Assembly (NCBI RefSeq): GCF_003428625.2
Contig: NZ_QVQT02000001.1
Span: forward strand, 124,001-188,000
DNA from: Paracidobacterium acidisoli
GTDB taxonomy: Bacteria > Acidobacteriota > Terriglobia > Terriglobales > Acidobacteriaceae
Direction of reading: 5' to 3'
Length of the DNA: 64,000 nt
The notes under the pieces are model-generated. The model was not told where the DNA came from. It searched no databases and worked only from the letters and a program-made list of their open reading frames with translations. The translations under genes were made by a program, and so were the position numbers. Shown here piece by piece: positions 24,140 through 33,576 of the stretch (the first letter of the stretch is position 1; every line of letters starts with the position of its first letter).

Positions 24140-25090
24140 ATGAGTCAGATTGCCGCTACCTTTCTCCGTCGATGCTTCGCCCCGGATGAAACCATCGCGA
24201 TCCTGCTTCGCAGGATGGATGAAGCAGCTCCGAAGCAACGTGTCGTGCGACTCGAACAGGTGTTGGAGAGCCGCTACATGGCATGGCTCTCCTACGAGAA
24301 CCAGCATGATCGCAGCAACATCTATGTCGCTGCGAATCCGCTTCGCCCTGGCAGCCGGAAACGCACCAAAGAGTGCATCGCTTCCGCCCGGCATCTGTAC
24401 CTCGACATCGATGAGGATGGAGACGCCCGCCTCGCTGCGCTCCGGGCATCGCAGTTGGTGCCGCCCCCGACCTCGATTCTTTCTACTTCGTCCGGCAAGT
24501 GTCAGGTGCTTTGGCGGGTCGAAGGCTTCGAGTTTCCGCAGCAGGAACAGACCCTCAAGCTGCTCGCCATTGCCTTCGGTGGCGATCCGGCTTGCACCGA
24601 CTGCAACCGTGTCCTTCGCGTCCCCGGTTTCCTCAATCGGAAGTACGATCCGCCGTACAAAGTCACGGTCGAATATCCCGACGATTCCATCTGGACTCCA
24701 GACGATTTCCAGCTTGATGTTGGCGTAGTCGATGCCATGCTTCTCGCTGGCGCTTCCGGCAGCAGAAAGCCGCCGTCGAAGCACAGCAATTCGGAGAGCG
24801 ATTGGGCATGGGTTTCCGATCAGCTTGCTCACGGCAAAGACGCCGTGAAGCTGACACGGGAGCTGGCTTCGCGTCGCTCCGATAAACCCAATCCGCTGTA
24901 CTACGCGCAGCGCACCGTCGATGTTGCCTCCGCCCGCCTGTGGTTCATCGAAGGCATCCGTTTCGATGACGTAATCACCATGCTCGAAACGCGACGCCGC
25001 TTCGAGCTGCCTGCTGCACTTTGCTCCGCTCGTGCGCGGGAGATTGCGACCACGGCGCAACGCATGATTCGCCACACAAAGTCCGCCTGA
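24140..25090 (+). CDS. RepB-like primase domain protein
   Basis: 316 aa from ATG 24140. Motifs of the archaeo-eukaryotic primase fold as in RepB-like plasmid primases: metal-binding 'LYLDIDEDGD' near residue 100, 'SILSTSSGKCQVLWRVE' near 130 and 'DCNRVLRVPGFLNRKY' near 170. The C-terminal part is helical. It would make primers on the transferred strand or support transient replication of the circular ICE. It follows ssb, forming a DNA-processing pair. Confidence 0.82.
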   Translation: MSQIAATFLRRCFAPDETIAILLRRMDEAAPKQRVVRLEQVLESRYMAWLSYENQHDRSNIYVAANPLRPGSRKRTKECIASARHLYLDIDEDGDARLAALRASQLVPPPTSILSTSSGKCQVLWRVEGFEFPQQEQTLKLLAIAFGGDPACTDCNRVLRVPGFLNRKYDPPYKVTVEYPDDSIWTPDDFQLDVGVVDAMLLAGASGSRKPPSKHSNSESDWAWVSDQLAHGKDAVKLTRELASRRSDKPNPLYYAQRTVDVASARLWFIEGIRFDDVITMLETRRRFELPAALCSARAREIATTAQRMIRHTKSA

Positions 25091-25113
25091 TTTCAACCCC
25101 AAAGGAGAACCCA

Positions 25114-25440
25114 ATGCCACTGCTAGAAGTCACCCAAACCCGCCACGTCAGCGCCTCGATTCGGCTTACCGATTCGACGGCTTTGTTGGTCGATCAATAT
25201 GCCGCGTTCATCAAGGCCCAAGCGAACAGTGTTGTCGAGGAAGCCTTGAAGCATGTCTTCGCCAAAGACCGCGATTTTCAGGACTACCTGAAGTCGCCCG
25301 AGGCACAGCGGATTACGCCGACTCTTCGCGTGCGCCGTGGCAATGCCAATGATGGCGCGGAAGTATCGCCGAAGAAGCCGGTATCCGCTGCGTCATCGGC
25401 GTCCCAAACACCTGCATCTGTGGCTGGATCGAAGGCATGA
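25114..25440 (+). CDS. Small protein, ribbon-helix-helix-like
   Basis: 108 aa from ATG 25114 with AAAGGAGAA upstream. The N-terminal segment 'RHVSASIRLTDSTALLVDQY' followed by 'SVVEEALKHVFAKD' resembles a beta-strand plus two helices as in RHH/CopG regulators; the tail is Ala/Ser/Pro-rich and disordered. The stop lies about 85 bp before the repeat-rich region, suggesting a role in binding it. Confidence 0.55.
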   Translation: MPLLEVTQTRHVSASIRLTDSTALLVDQYAAFIKAQANSVVEEALKHVFAKDRDFQDYLKSPEAQRITPTLRVRRGNANDGAEVSPKKPVSAASSASQTPASVAGSKA

Positions 25441-25525
25441 TCCTCCACCTACATCCGTGGCAGTACCAAAGCGGTGCTGCGCACCGGGTGTATTTCGACA
25501 CTCCACCCCTTACAGGTTCGTGCTG

Positions 25526-25620
25526 GAGCGCTATAAGGCGCTCTGAAAGCCCTACGGCAAACAAAGAACTTACAACGGTCAGAGCGCTTTGGAGCGCCTT
25601 GGGGCGCTTCAGGGCGCTCT
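25526..25620. repeat. Phased 10-bp repeats and palindrome; oriT/operator candidate
   Basis: Four contiguous decamers at 25581-25620 follow the consensus RGRGCGCYTT and so repeat with the DNA helix. A palindrome GAGCGC-6-GCGCTC lies at 25526-25543 with the same half-site. The array sits just before a MobC-like gene, the coupling protein and the relaxase. This is a likely binding site for a ribbon-helix-helix relaxosome protein and the best oriT candidate in the element. No nic site was identified. Confidence 0.6.
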
Positions 25621-25640
25621 GACTTCTTGAGGAATTTCCT

Positions 25641-26018
25641 ATGGCTCTACTGGATGAAACGAAGCTCGCAGAAAAGGCCATCAAGCGCACCGGCTATCGC
25701 CTCAAAACTGCCGGAACCAAGCTCAATGCAGAGGAGCTTGCAACGCTTGAGAAGCATTGCAGGGACATCGGCAAAACGCCCGGCGAGTTCATCCGGGATC
25801 TCATTCTGACTGAGCTGAGCCGGACGCAGGCTAAGAATGGCGTCAGCAATCCCACGCTGACGGAAGTTTTGGGCGTGCGCCTCTTGCTCGTGAATGTCCT
25901 GCGACCGCTGGCCGCAGGACAGAGTATGTCGCTCGAAGCCTTCGACAAATTGCTCGACCAGATCAGCAACCTAAAACACGAGATGGCCGGAAAAGTCCTG
26001 GCCGAAGGAAGGGGCTAA
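25641..26018 (+). CDS. MobC-like relaxosome accessory protein
   Basis: 125 aa. N-terminal basic stretch, then 'KLNAEELATLEKHCRDIGKT' and 'GEFIRDLILTEL', an RHH-like arrangement, and a C-terminal helical part 'LTEVLGVRLLLVNVLRPLA' often found in proteins encoded just ahead of TraD in such elements. Its stop is 4 bp before the coupling-protein gene. Expected role: bind oriT and recruit relaxase and coupling protein. Confidence 0.7.
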   Translation: MALLDETKLAEKAIKRTGYRLKTAGTKLNAEELATLEKHCRDIGKTPGEFIRDLILTELSRTQAKNGVSNPTLTEVLGVRLLLVNVLRPLAAGQSMSLEAFDKLLDQISNLKHEMAGKVLAEGRG

Positions 26019-26022
26019 GGCC

Positions 26023-28026
26023 ATGCCAAAGACAACATGGGGTCGCAAAGAAACCATCATCTGGCCGCAGAATCGGCCCATCTATACCTATGCCGCGATT
26101 TTCCTAGCACTGACTTTGACGGTGGTGTTTGTGTTCGGATGGGTTCGGTTGTTCACGAGACCGTTGCAATGGTTCTATGCTCCGGTCTATGCCCGCACGT
26201 CCGTCTTTGGCAGCTTCAGCCGGACGCATCGAAGCGAATACAGGATGCTCTTTCTGACCGGCCACGGCCTGAAGCCGGGGCCGGTGATGAACGGGGATGT
26301 CGTACATGGAAAGACGCCGGAGCCGGGTAGCCGCATCATCATCCCTCTGGCGCTCTCGACGACGGCACTTCAGCGCGGCAACGACCTGCTCTTTCGCGGG
26401 CCGGTACGGAGCTATGTAGATGCCCGGCTCCATGAGTACCTGAAGGCCGCCGTCTTTGAAGGCCGCGATGTGTCCGCCATCCTGAAACCGCCTCTGCTCT
26501 GCGGAGCAGGACTGTTCCTGGTACTGCTGCCGTTTGCCGTCACGCTGGACGTGAAGCGGCAAAAAGCATTGAAGTACGGACGCCGTTTGAAAGGCCCGCA
26601 ACGCCTCACTCCCCAGGCATTCAATCGCCTCGTCAAGGGTAAAGGAATCGGCTTCAAGACCGATGACATGAAGGACATGCTGCGCATCCCGGCCAGAGCC
26701 GAGGCCCAGCACATGCAGATCATCGGCGACACTGGCGCGGGCAAGTCCGCGATGCTATTTCAGGTACTCCGGCAGGTACGAGGCCGGGGTGATTCCGCCA
26801 TCGTTTACGATCCGGCACGTGAGTTCGTGAAGCGGTTCTACGATCCCTCACGTGGCGACGTGATCCTCAATCCTTTAGACAAACGCTGCCCGTATTGGGG
26901 ACCAGCCGAGGAACTGCGTAGCCGGTCGGAGGCGAAGGCCCTGGCCGCCTCTCTCTTCCAGCCGCCGCAGGACCGAAAGGGCGAGTTCTTCATTGAGTCG
27001 CCGCAGAAGATATTTGCCTTCCTCATGGCCTATGGGCCTACGCCGGATGAGCTGGTGCAGTGGATGTCGAACCCTGATGAGATCGACCGCAGGCTCAAAG
27101 GAACGGAGCACGCGCACCTGATTGATCCGCGTGCTCACCAGCAGCGGGCCGGTGTACTTGGTTCTCTTGGCCTGGTTGCGGACAGCCTGCGTCTGCTTCC
27201 CAAGAGAGAGGAAGGCAATGGTGCGTGGACTGCCACGGAATGGGCTGAGAAGCGACAGGGCTGGGTCTTCATTACATCGCTTCCCGCTGAGCGTGAAGCC
27301 CTCCGGCCATTGCAGAGTCTGTGGATTGACTGGCTGGTTCTGCGACTCCTGAATGAGCCGACTAAAGACCAAAAGCGCGTCTGGTTCGTGATTGACGAGC
27401 TGGCCAGCTTGCAGAAATTACCGCAGCTTCATACAGCCATCACCGAAGGACGAAAGGGACAGAATCCGGTCGTACTTGGCTTCCAGGGCAAAGCCCAACT
27501 GGAATACCTCTACGGTCATCTGGCGGAGGTCATGTTGTCGCAGCCCGCAACCAGTGTTTGGCTCACGACAAAAGAGCCGAACGCGGGCGAGTGGGTCTCG
27601 AAATTTATTGGCAAGGTCGAGATCGAGCGTCTGCGCGAGACACACTTCGACGGCACCCGCGCAGGTCACAACTTCACCATCGAGCGGCAGGTTGAGCCGC
27701 TTGTCTTGGAGTCGGAAATCTCCGGCCTGCCCGACCTGCACGCCTTCATGAAGTACCAAAACTATGTGACCTACTTCTCATTCCCATACTTCGACATGCC
27801 CGAGGTCGCTAAGCCTTTCGAGCTGCGCGAGCGTAAGGATGACAAGCTGCCCTACGACCCCATAACGCTACGCTCCAGCAGGCCAGAGACGGAACTGAAG
27901 CAAGAGCCGGAGGCCCCGGCTCCGGCACCTGAGCCGAACGAGCCTGTTGCTTCGGAAGCTATCCAGCCGGAGCTTTCAGCAGTTCCTACTGACCATGAAG
28001 AACAAAACGTGATTACGCACGGTTGA
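26023..28026 (+). CDS. traD: TraD/VirD4 type IV coupling protein
   Basis: 667 aa. Two N-terminal TM helices ('AAIFLALTLTVVFVFGWV' and 'LLCGAGLFLVLLPFAV') flank a small periplasmic domain, and a cytoplasmic hexameric ATPase follows with Walker A 'GDTGAGKS' from residue 235, Walker B 'VWFVIDELASLQKLP' and 'EGRKGQNPVVLGFQGKAQLE'. The C-terminal tail is Pro/Glu-rich. It links the relaxosome to the T4SS and pumps DNA. Separated from the relaxase gene by 9 bp. Confidence 0.93.
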   Translation: MPKTTWGRKETIIWPQNRPIYTYAAIFLALTLTVVFVFGWVRLFTRPLQWFYAPVYARTSVFGSFSRTHRSEYRMLFLTGHGLKPGPVMNGDVVHGKTPEPGSRIIIPLALSTTALQRGNDLLFRGPVRSYVDARLHEYLKAAVFEGRDVSAILKPPLLCGAGLFLVLLPFAVTLDVKRQKALKYGRRLKGPQRLTPQAFNRLVKGKGIGFKTDDMKDMLRIPARAEAQHMQIIGDTGAGKSAMLFQVLRQVRGRGDSAIVYDPAREFVKRFYDPSRGDVILNPLDKRCPYWGPAEELRSRSEAKALAASLFQPPQDRKGEFFIESPQKIFAFLMAYGPTPDELVQWMSNPDEIDRRLKGTEHAHLIDPRAHQQRAGVLGSLGLVADSLRLLPKREEGNGAWTATEWAEKRQGWVFITSLPAEREALRPLQSLWIDWLVLRLLNEPTKDQKRVWFVIDELASLQKLPQLHTAITEGRKGQNPVVLGFQGKAQLEYLYGHLAEVMLSQPATSVWLTTKEPNAGEWVSKFIGKVEIERLRETHFDGTRAGHNFTIERQVEPLVLESEISGLPDLHAFMKYQNYVTYFSFPYFDMPEVAKPFELRERKDDKLPYDPITLRSSRPETELKQEPEAPAPAPEPNEPVASEAIQPELSAVPTDHEEQNVITHG

Positions 28027-28035
28027 GGTGACGCC

Positions 28036-30783
28036 ATGCTCAACATCTCGAAACCGCTCTCGGCAGGACAGGCGCAGACTTACCACGCTAAGGAGTTCAC
28101 CGCCGCCGAGCAGAACTATTGGAAGCAAGGCGACACCATTCAGGGTGAGTGGCATGGAAAGCTGGCCTCTGAGTTCGGTTTATCGGGAGCCGTAAGCGCG
28201 GAAGAGTTTGCCCGCTTGTCGGAGGGACAACATCCTGAGACCGGCAAGCAGTTGGTCTCCCATCGCGTCGTCCACGAGTACCGTAATGCTCAGGGAGAGA
28301 TGCTCTCTCCCGTCGAACACCGCGCCGGGTGGGATGCTACTTTTTCCGCGCCCAAGTCCATCTCCCTGACCGCCCTTGTCGGTGGTGATGACCGCGTGCG
28401 CGAAGCGCACCGCGAAGCCGTCAACGTTGCCTTGAATGAATTGGAGAAGTACACGCAAGCCCGGATCGGAGGCAACAATCCCGCCGAGACGACCGGAAAG
28501 TTCGCGGCAGCGAAGTTCGAGCATGACACAGCACGTCCGGTCGATGGCTACGCTGCGCCGCAGCTCCACACGCATGTCGTCATCTTCAACATGACCGAAC
28601 GTGACAACGGAAAGATGCGAGCATTGCAACCCCACTCGCTCTTTGAGAGCCAGCAGTTCGCCACCGCCGTCTACCAATCTCATCTGACCTACAAGTTGCG
28701 CGAACTTGGCTACGAGATTGAACCTGGCAAGAGCGGAGCACCCGATATCCGTGGGTACACAGCGGGGTATCTTGAGGCATCCAGCCCGCGCCGCCAGCAG
28801 ATTGAAGAAGCTCTCTCCCGCAGCGGGTTTGCTGGGCCGGAAGCCGCGCAGATTGCCGCCCACAACACCCGCGACAAGAAAGTCATCCTGTCTCCCGACC
28901 AGATCCTCGCAGCGCACAAACAGATTGCCGATGAGTTCGGCAACCAGGCCGATAGAGTTGTGGCCGAGGCGCGGGCGCGCAAACAGGAACAGATGCAAGA
29001 GGCACCTGCCAAAGAACGTCAACAGCAGGTGCGCGAAGCTGTGACCTTCGCCCGCGATAAGGGCTTCGAGCGTGAGGCCGTCGTAGACGAGCGCGCCCTC
29101 TATGTGGACGCCCTACGCCGTGGCATGGGGGAGATGACATACCCGGAGGTCCGCGCCAGCTTCGAGTCTCGCATCGCCTCGGGCGAGTTCAAGCAAATCA
29201 CCGACGATGGCTCCAAAGCCGGGCGCAGGTTCACCACCGCGGCCACCATCAAGGCCGAAAATGAAATCGTGCAGAAGGTGCGGGACGGACAGAACCAAGC
29301 ACCGCAGATCACGGGGATTGAAAGCGCGGTCCCGCTGGTAGATTCACGTCCTCATTTCAACGCCGCACAGAAGCGGGTTGTCGAAGAGGTGCTTACTTCC
29401 TATGACCGCGTACAGGGATTGCAGGGACGGGCAGGCAGCGGCAAAACTTCGGTACTGGCCACCATTCGTGAGGGAGCAGAGAAAAACGGCTTCGCCGTAG
29501 TAGGATTCGCGCCAACATCGCGTGCCGCGAAGCAACTCCGCGATGCTGGTATCCAGGCGGACACGTTGCAACGCTTCCTCGCGGGCGGCGGCCTGCAGGC
29601 CGCCGGCGATCCCGCGAGAAAGCATCTCTATATGGTCGATGAATCCTCCCTGGCATCGACACAGCAGATGCGCGACTTCCTGAATAAGATTGGCCCGCAG
29701 GATAAGGTGCTGTTGATCGGTGATACGCGCCAGCATCAGGGAGTGGACGCCGGAAAGCCCTTCGAACAGTTGCAGGAAGCTGGAATGAGGACGGCGCAGC
29801 TTGACCAGATCATGCGCCAGAAAGACCCCGAATTGCTGAGAGCTGTTGAGCATCTGTCCAATAACGAAACCGCAATTGGAGTGGAGATGCTTGCCCAACA
29901 GGGGCGAATTACAGAAATCGTTGACCCAGAGCAGCGCATTGCGGCCATTGCCAAAGAGTACGCCGCCCATCCTGAAAATACGCTTATTGTTTCGCCCGAT
30001 AACGCTTCGCGCCGCTCCATCAATCAGGCCGTTCGGCAGGAGTTGCAGGCGCTTGGCGTCGTAGACAGCAAAGATCATTCCATGCGTGTTCTTGCACCGC
30101 GCAACGACATGACGGGAGCTGACCGCGAATGGGCCGCTCGCTATCAAACCGGAGATGTTCTCCATTACGTGCGCGGCAGCAAAGAGCACGGCATCGAACC
30201 TAGAAGCTACGCTCAGGTAGTGACGACGAATGCGTCTGAAAACCTCGTAACCGTGCGAAAGGCGGACGGCCAGCAAGTCACCTATGACCCGTCACGGTTA
30301 CGCGGCGTTGCTGCCTACCGCGAGATCGAACGCGAATTTGCGATTGGAGACAAGATCCAATTCACGGCCCCGTCGAGAGAATTGCAGGTTGCCAATCGTG
30401 ACCTTGGCACCATCCAGCACATCGGCGAGGACGGAAAGTTCAGCGTTCGTATGGACGGCGGAAAGGATAGGATGGTGCGCTTCGACGCGAATAGCATGAG
30501 ACACCTGGATCATGGGTACGCCGTCACCTCGCATAGCTCACAGGGACTCACTTCTGAACGAGTGATCGTCAACATGGACACCGAAGTTCATCCCGAGCTG
30601 ATTTCCAGCAGATTCGCCTATGTGTCAGTCTCTCGTGCCTCGCACGATGCGCAGATTTACACCAACGATGCCGCTTCGCTTGCGAGCAAACTCAGCCAGG
30701 ACGTAAGCAAGAGCGCGGCGATCAGCTTCGGCAATGCACAGAGCAATGCAATGGGACAGGGACTAGCACAAGCATTGGGCTAA
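28036..30783 (+). CDS. MOBF relaxase-helicase (TrwC/TraI family)
   Basis: 915 aa. N-terminal relaxase with catalytic-type tyrosines near the start (Y16, Y28), 'FSAPKSISLTALVGGDDRV' and the metal-binding 'PQLHTHVVIF' (H178, H180). The C-terminal SF1 helicase has Walker A 'GRAGSGKT' at 464-471, 'LYMVDESSLASTQQM' (motif II), 'LLIGDTRQHQGVDAG' (motif III) and 'GYAVTSHSSQGLTSERVIVN' (motif VI). It nicks oriT, stays covalently bound and unwinds the strand. Length matches the compact MOBF class. Confidence 0.95.
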   Translation: MLNISKPLSAGQAQTYHAKEFTAAEQNYWKQGDTIQGEWHGKLASEFGLSGAVSAEEFARLSEGQHPETGKQLVSHRVVHEYRNAQGEMLSPVEHRAGWDATFSAPKSISLTALVGGDDRVREAHREAVNVALNELEKYTQARIGGNNPAETTGKFAAAKFEHDTARPVDGYAAPQLHTHVVIFNMTERDNGKMRALQPHSLFESQQFATAVYQSHLTYKLRELGYEIEPGKSGAPDIRGYTAGYLEASSPRRQQIEEALSRSGFAGPEAAQIAAHNTRDKKVILSPDQILAAHKQIADEFGNQADRVVAEARARKQEQMQEAPAKERQQQVREAVTFARDKGFEREAVVDERALYVDALRRGMGEMTYPEVRASFESRIASGEFKQITDDGSKAGRRFTTAATIKAENEIVQKVRDGQNQAPQITGIESAVPLVDSRPHFNAAQKRVVEEVLTSYDRVQGLQGRAGSGKTSVLATIREGAEKNGFAVVGFAPTSRAAKQLRDAGIQADTLQRFLAGGGLQAAGDPARKHLYMVDESSLASTQQMRDFLNKIGPQDKVLLIGDTRQHQGVDAGKPFEQLQEAGMRTAQLDQIMRQKDPELLRAVEHLSNNETAIGVEMLAQQGRITEIVDPEQRIAAIAKEYAAHPENTLIVSPDNASRRSINQAVRQELQALGVVDSKDHSMRVLAPRNDMTGADREWAARYQTGDVLHYVRGSKEHGIEPRSYAQVVTTNASENLVTVRKADGQQVTYDPSRLRGVAAYREIEREFAIGDKIQFTAPSRELQVANRDLGTIQHIGEDGKFSVRMDGGKDRMVRFDANSMRHLDHGYAVTSHSSQGLTSERVIVNMDTEVHPELISSRFAYVSVSRASHDAQIYTNDAASLASKLSQDVSKSAAISFGNAQSNAMGQGLAQALG

Positions 30784-30822
30784 TCCGTCCTTGTCCTTGA
30801 TGCTAATCCCCAGGCGATCAGT

Positions 30823-31419
30823 TCACTGTTGCCCGAGGAGGAGCGACCAATCCAGCACTCTGCAACAACGATATGTTGACAAATCCAATGTGCTAAGAAC
30901 TTCACTGAAGTCTTCGGAAAGTGGAAACTCTCCAATTAGTGCATCGCAATGTCTGCATCCCTGCGAAACGTAGGCTGAGCCGACCGTGCGAGAAAAGCGT
31001 GGCTTGATACAGCCGAACCGTGCGAGTTCCAATTCTTTCCGAATTCTCTCCAGTTCTTCAAGCACTCGCGGCTGGTAAAAGAGATGCGTAGCACAAATGG
31101 CCCGCTCTATCGATCCATGAAATGCGAGAGTTGTTTGTTGGCACTTCCAACACGTCCACGGAACAAACACGACCTCAAGCAAATCACTAGTTCGGTGTTC
31201 AAGCAGCTCTTCTCGATTTATAGGCACGAGATCTTGATATAGGGGCTGCTCATTGTTTTGTGCCGGACGCCATCGTGCGAATGGAGCTGTATCAACATTG
31301 GCGGGTATCCACCAGCACTTGCTATTCCCGTCCCATTTGGCTCCTAAAGCCTTTGCTTTGTCCTTCTGCGCAAAAGGAACAATCAGGTTTATTCGCTCCT
31401 GAGACGTTGCCATAGACAT
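30823..31419 (-). CDS. DUF5710 domain protein with CxxC pairs
   Basis: 198 aa. N-terminal DUF5710 motif 'INLIVPFAQKDKAKALGAKW' followed by 'KCWWIP' (residues 9-45), a small domain often fused to mobile-element enzymes such as primases and ArdC proteins. The rest is new to me but carries two CxxC pairs ('CWKC', 'CRHC') that could form a zinc site. Convergent with the relaxase gene. Function unknown. Confidence 0.75.
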   Translation of the reverse strand: MSMATSQERINLIVPFAQKDKAKALGAKWDGNSKCWWIPANVDTAPFARWRPAQNNEQPLYQDLVPINREELLEHRTSDLLEVVFVPWTCWKCQQTTLAFHGSIERAICATHLFYQPRVLEELERIRKELELARFGCIKPRFSRTVGSAYVSQGCRHCDALIGEFPLSEDFSEVLSTLDLSTYRCCRVLDWSLLLGQQ

Positions 31420-31674
31420 CTCCTTCGTATGTTCAGTTTATTCCTCTATAGCAGTGGCAATCATGCGAAGACATATTAACTGCACCAGCATCGAAGACAC
31501 GTGCCCCGATGCCTTTCACCGAGACCCGCGCCACCCTGAGTTTAGAGTGTCCTTCGACGGGCAAGGACAGCGCAAGCATTGCGTTGAGTTGTTCTTATAC
31601 CTCATGCTTAACATGCGCGCCCTTCGATCTGGTCGATTGGCGGCAGAGTAAGTCTCCGTGCGGAAAGGAAGAAC

Positions 31675-32058
31675 ATGAAAGCGACGATTATGGTCACGGA
31701 TGCCTTCGTCAGATTCCGCTTAGTGGCCATCGTCCCACACAGCCGTCCTCCGCAATCCTGGGAACTGTTTGTCATGACGATTGAACAAGTCGCGGATATT
31801 CTCGTTTCCTTGGGCTTCTTGGACTCCGAGGCAGCCGTCCGATTGACAGAAGCCAGCACGACCATCACACCTCAGCTTGGCATCGACACTGTTCCGATGA
31901 CAGATTTGGTCGCTCTGACCGAGCTGGTGTATCCCGACGCTGAACCCATAAGTCTGGAAGCGCAACAAGGCTATGCGCTTCTTGCGAAGGGTGAAACTAC
32001 CGAAGAGGCTCTTGCTTCGATGGGCTTCGCCCTGAAGTCGGATGGTTTAGTGCAATGA
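31675..32058 (+). CDS. Hypothetical protein
   Basis: 127 aa starting at ATG 31675 after GGAAAGGAAGAAC. The C-terminal two thirds ('TIEQVADILVSLGFLDSEAA' and 'AQQGYALLAKGETTEEALAS') looks like a small helical domain; the first 33 residues are basic. An internal ATG at 31774 is an alternative start. No family recognised. Confidence 0.5.
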   Translation: MKATIMVTDAFVRFRLVAIVPHSRPPQSWELFVMTIEQVADILVSLGFLDSEAAVRLTEASTTITPQLGIDTVPMTDLVALTELVYPDAEPISLEAQQGYALLAKGETTEEALASMGFALKSDGLVQ

Positions 32059-32134
32059 TGCTGATCTAGCGTTGATCGAGTCTTGGTTTGGAGAAGCAAC
32101 ACCGTTGGTCTGTACATCCGATTTCAAAAGCATG

Positions 32135-32557
32135 TTATGCCGTAGCAGTGCTGATTACAGCCAATCCCAGTATGAGAAAGGCGCATAAAACACTGACCGT
32201 AATTCCAATCACACGCTTTCGGCCTTGCGCGTACCAGATCCACATCAAAATAACGGGAATTGTCAGCACCACTCCGAGGAAGGCTGCGTAGGATACGATC
32301 CTGGGGGACCAAAAATCTAGTCGAGAATGCCACTGTGTCGGATCGACTGGTAGCCGAGAGCCTAAAAGGATGAGAGGAAAGGTTAGAAGGGTTTGAATCC
32401 TCAGCAGAATAACGGCTGTACCTCTTCCAAAGGACGGATTGTCGCCAGGAGTATTCCGCGGAGTTCCAATGACCCATGCCGTGACGAATAGACCGAGCGC
32501 GGCAGCCGCTAGGACGATTATCAACAAGTAAGCCATCAAGTGCCCCTTCCCAAGCAC
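32135..32557 (-). CDS. Small four-helix membrane protein
   Basis: 140 aa (or 133 from the second ATG at 32536). Four hydrophobic segments: 'LLIIVLAAAALGLFVTAWV', 'TLLTFPLILLG', 'IVSYAAFLGVVLTIPVILMW' and 'GITVSVLCAFLILGLAVI'. No recognisable family. A longer overlapping frame on the same strand lacks this hydrophobic pattern and was discarded. Confidence 0.55.
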   Translation of the reverse strand: MLGKGHLMAYLLIIVLAAAALGLFVTAWVIGTPRNTPGDNPSFGRGTAVILLRIQTLLTFPLILLGSRLPVDPTQWHSRLDFWSPRIVSYAAFLGVVLTIPVILMWIWYAQGRKRVIGITVSVLCAFLILGLAVISTATA

Positions 32558-32786
32558 CGCCTACTGGCTTTCTTCCCATAGCCATCAGGTATGGTGTCCA
32601 TTTCCATCATCGGATATACGATCCAGAATCGCAATATTTCGTCTCGTTCCAGTCAGCTCCGCTAACTACACTGGCACGAGCCTTCAACCGCCGCTCCTCC
32701 GAGACCCGAAGCAGCTAATCATTGCTTTTAGGGGGCAAGCGGCTTTCAAATTTGCTTCTTAGGGGACAAAGAGGCACAGTGAATAC

Positions 32787-33530
32787 ATGATGCGGCTGCG
32801 TTCTGTCAGGCTCTTGCATGAGCGAATTAATGACTGGAACACGTATCCATTTACGGTTCCAACGATCCGTACCCTCGAAACGTTAGAGATACGTTCACGA
32901 ATCTGTTTCTTTGTGGGAGAAAATGGCTCCGGAAAATCAACGCTCCTCGAAGCCATTGCCGACAACTATGGGTTTGGTCGCGAGGGAGGAAGCCGCAACT
33001 TTTACCAGACAACATCCAGCAGTTCTGAGAGTACAGCTCCGCTCTCGAAGGCATTGCGGATTTCCTTTACGACACGAACAGGACAGGGGTTTTATCTGCG
33101 TGCTGAGAGTTTCTTCAACGTAGCGACATTGGTAGACCAGCTCGGCATCCAAGATGGATACGGCGGTCGCAGCCTGCACGAGCAGTCGCATGGAGAATCG
33201 TTTCTTTCTCTCCTTGAGAACCGGTTTCGCCGAAAAGGCTTTTACGTCCTGGACGAGCCGGAGGCAGCTCTTTCCCCACAAAGACAGTTGTCGATGCTGG
33301 CGCTCCTGCATAGCCGCTTGGAAGCAAATGACGATATTCAATTCCTGATAGCGTCGCACTCTCCAATCCTGCTTGCTTATCCCGGCGCACAAATTTTCAG
33401 CTTCGACGACGGAACCATTCATGAGATTGGGTATAAGGAGACATCTCCCTATCAGGTCGTCAGCAGGTTTCTTGCGCGCCCCGAGGTGTTTCTAAATGAG
33501 TTGTTCAATGAGCGCCCTGAGCGTGAATGA
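32787..33530 (+). CDS. Stand-alone ABC-type AAA ATPase
   Basis: 247 aa. Walker A 'GENGSGKS' at 44-51, ABC signature-like 'SHGES' near 140, Walker B 'FYVLDEPEAALSP' near 155 and a switch His in 'FLIASHSPILL'. This compact ATP-binding protein is common in bacterial genomes as 'AAA family ATPase'. The neighbours carry no obvious partner such as a nuclease, so whether it has a defence role is open. Confidence 0.85.
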   Translation: MMRLRSVRLLHERINDWNTYPFTVPTIRTLETLEIRSRICFFVGENGSGKSTLLEAIADNYGFGREGGSRNFYQTTSSSSESTAPLSKALRISFTTRTGQGFYLRAESFFNVATLVDQLGIQDGYGGRSLHEQSHGESFLSLLENRFRRKGFYVLDEPEAALSPQRQLSMLALLHSRLEANDDIQFLIASHSPILLAYPGAQIFSFDDGTIHEIGYKETSPYQVVSRFLARPEVFLNELFNERPERE

Positions 33531-33576
33531 TGGGCACCCATGTCGAGGATTCCAAATTTGAGCCGCCAGGAGCACA

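Noticed and set aside
25581-25620. CRISPR array
   Set aside because: Repeats are 10 bp and contiguous without spacers; no cas genes in the window.
31454-31651. 65-codon open frame
   Set aside because: No ribosome site and no recognisable feature; too weak to list.
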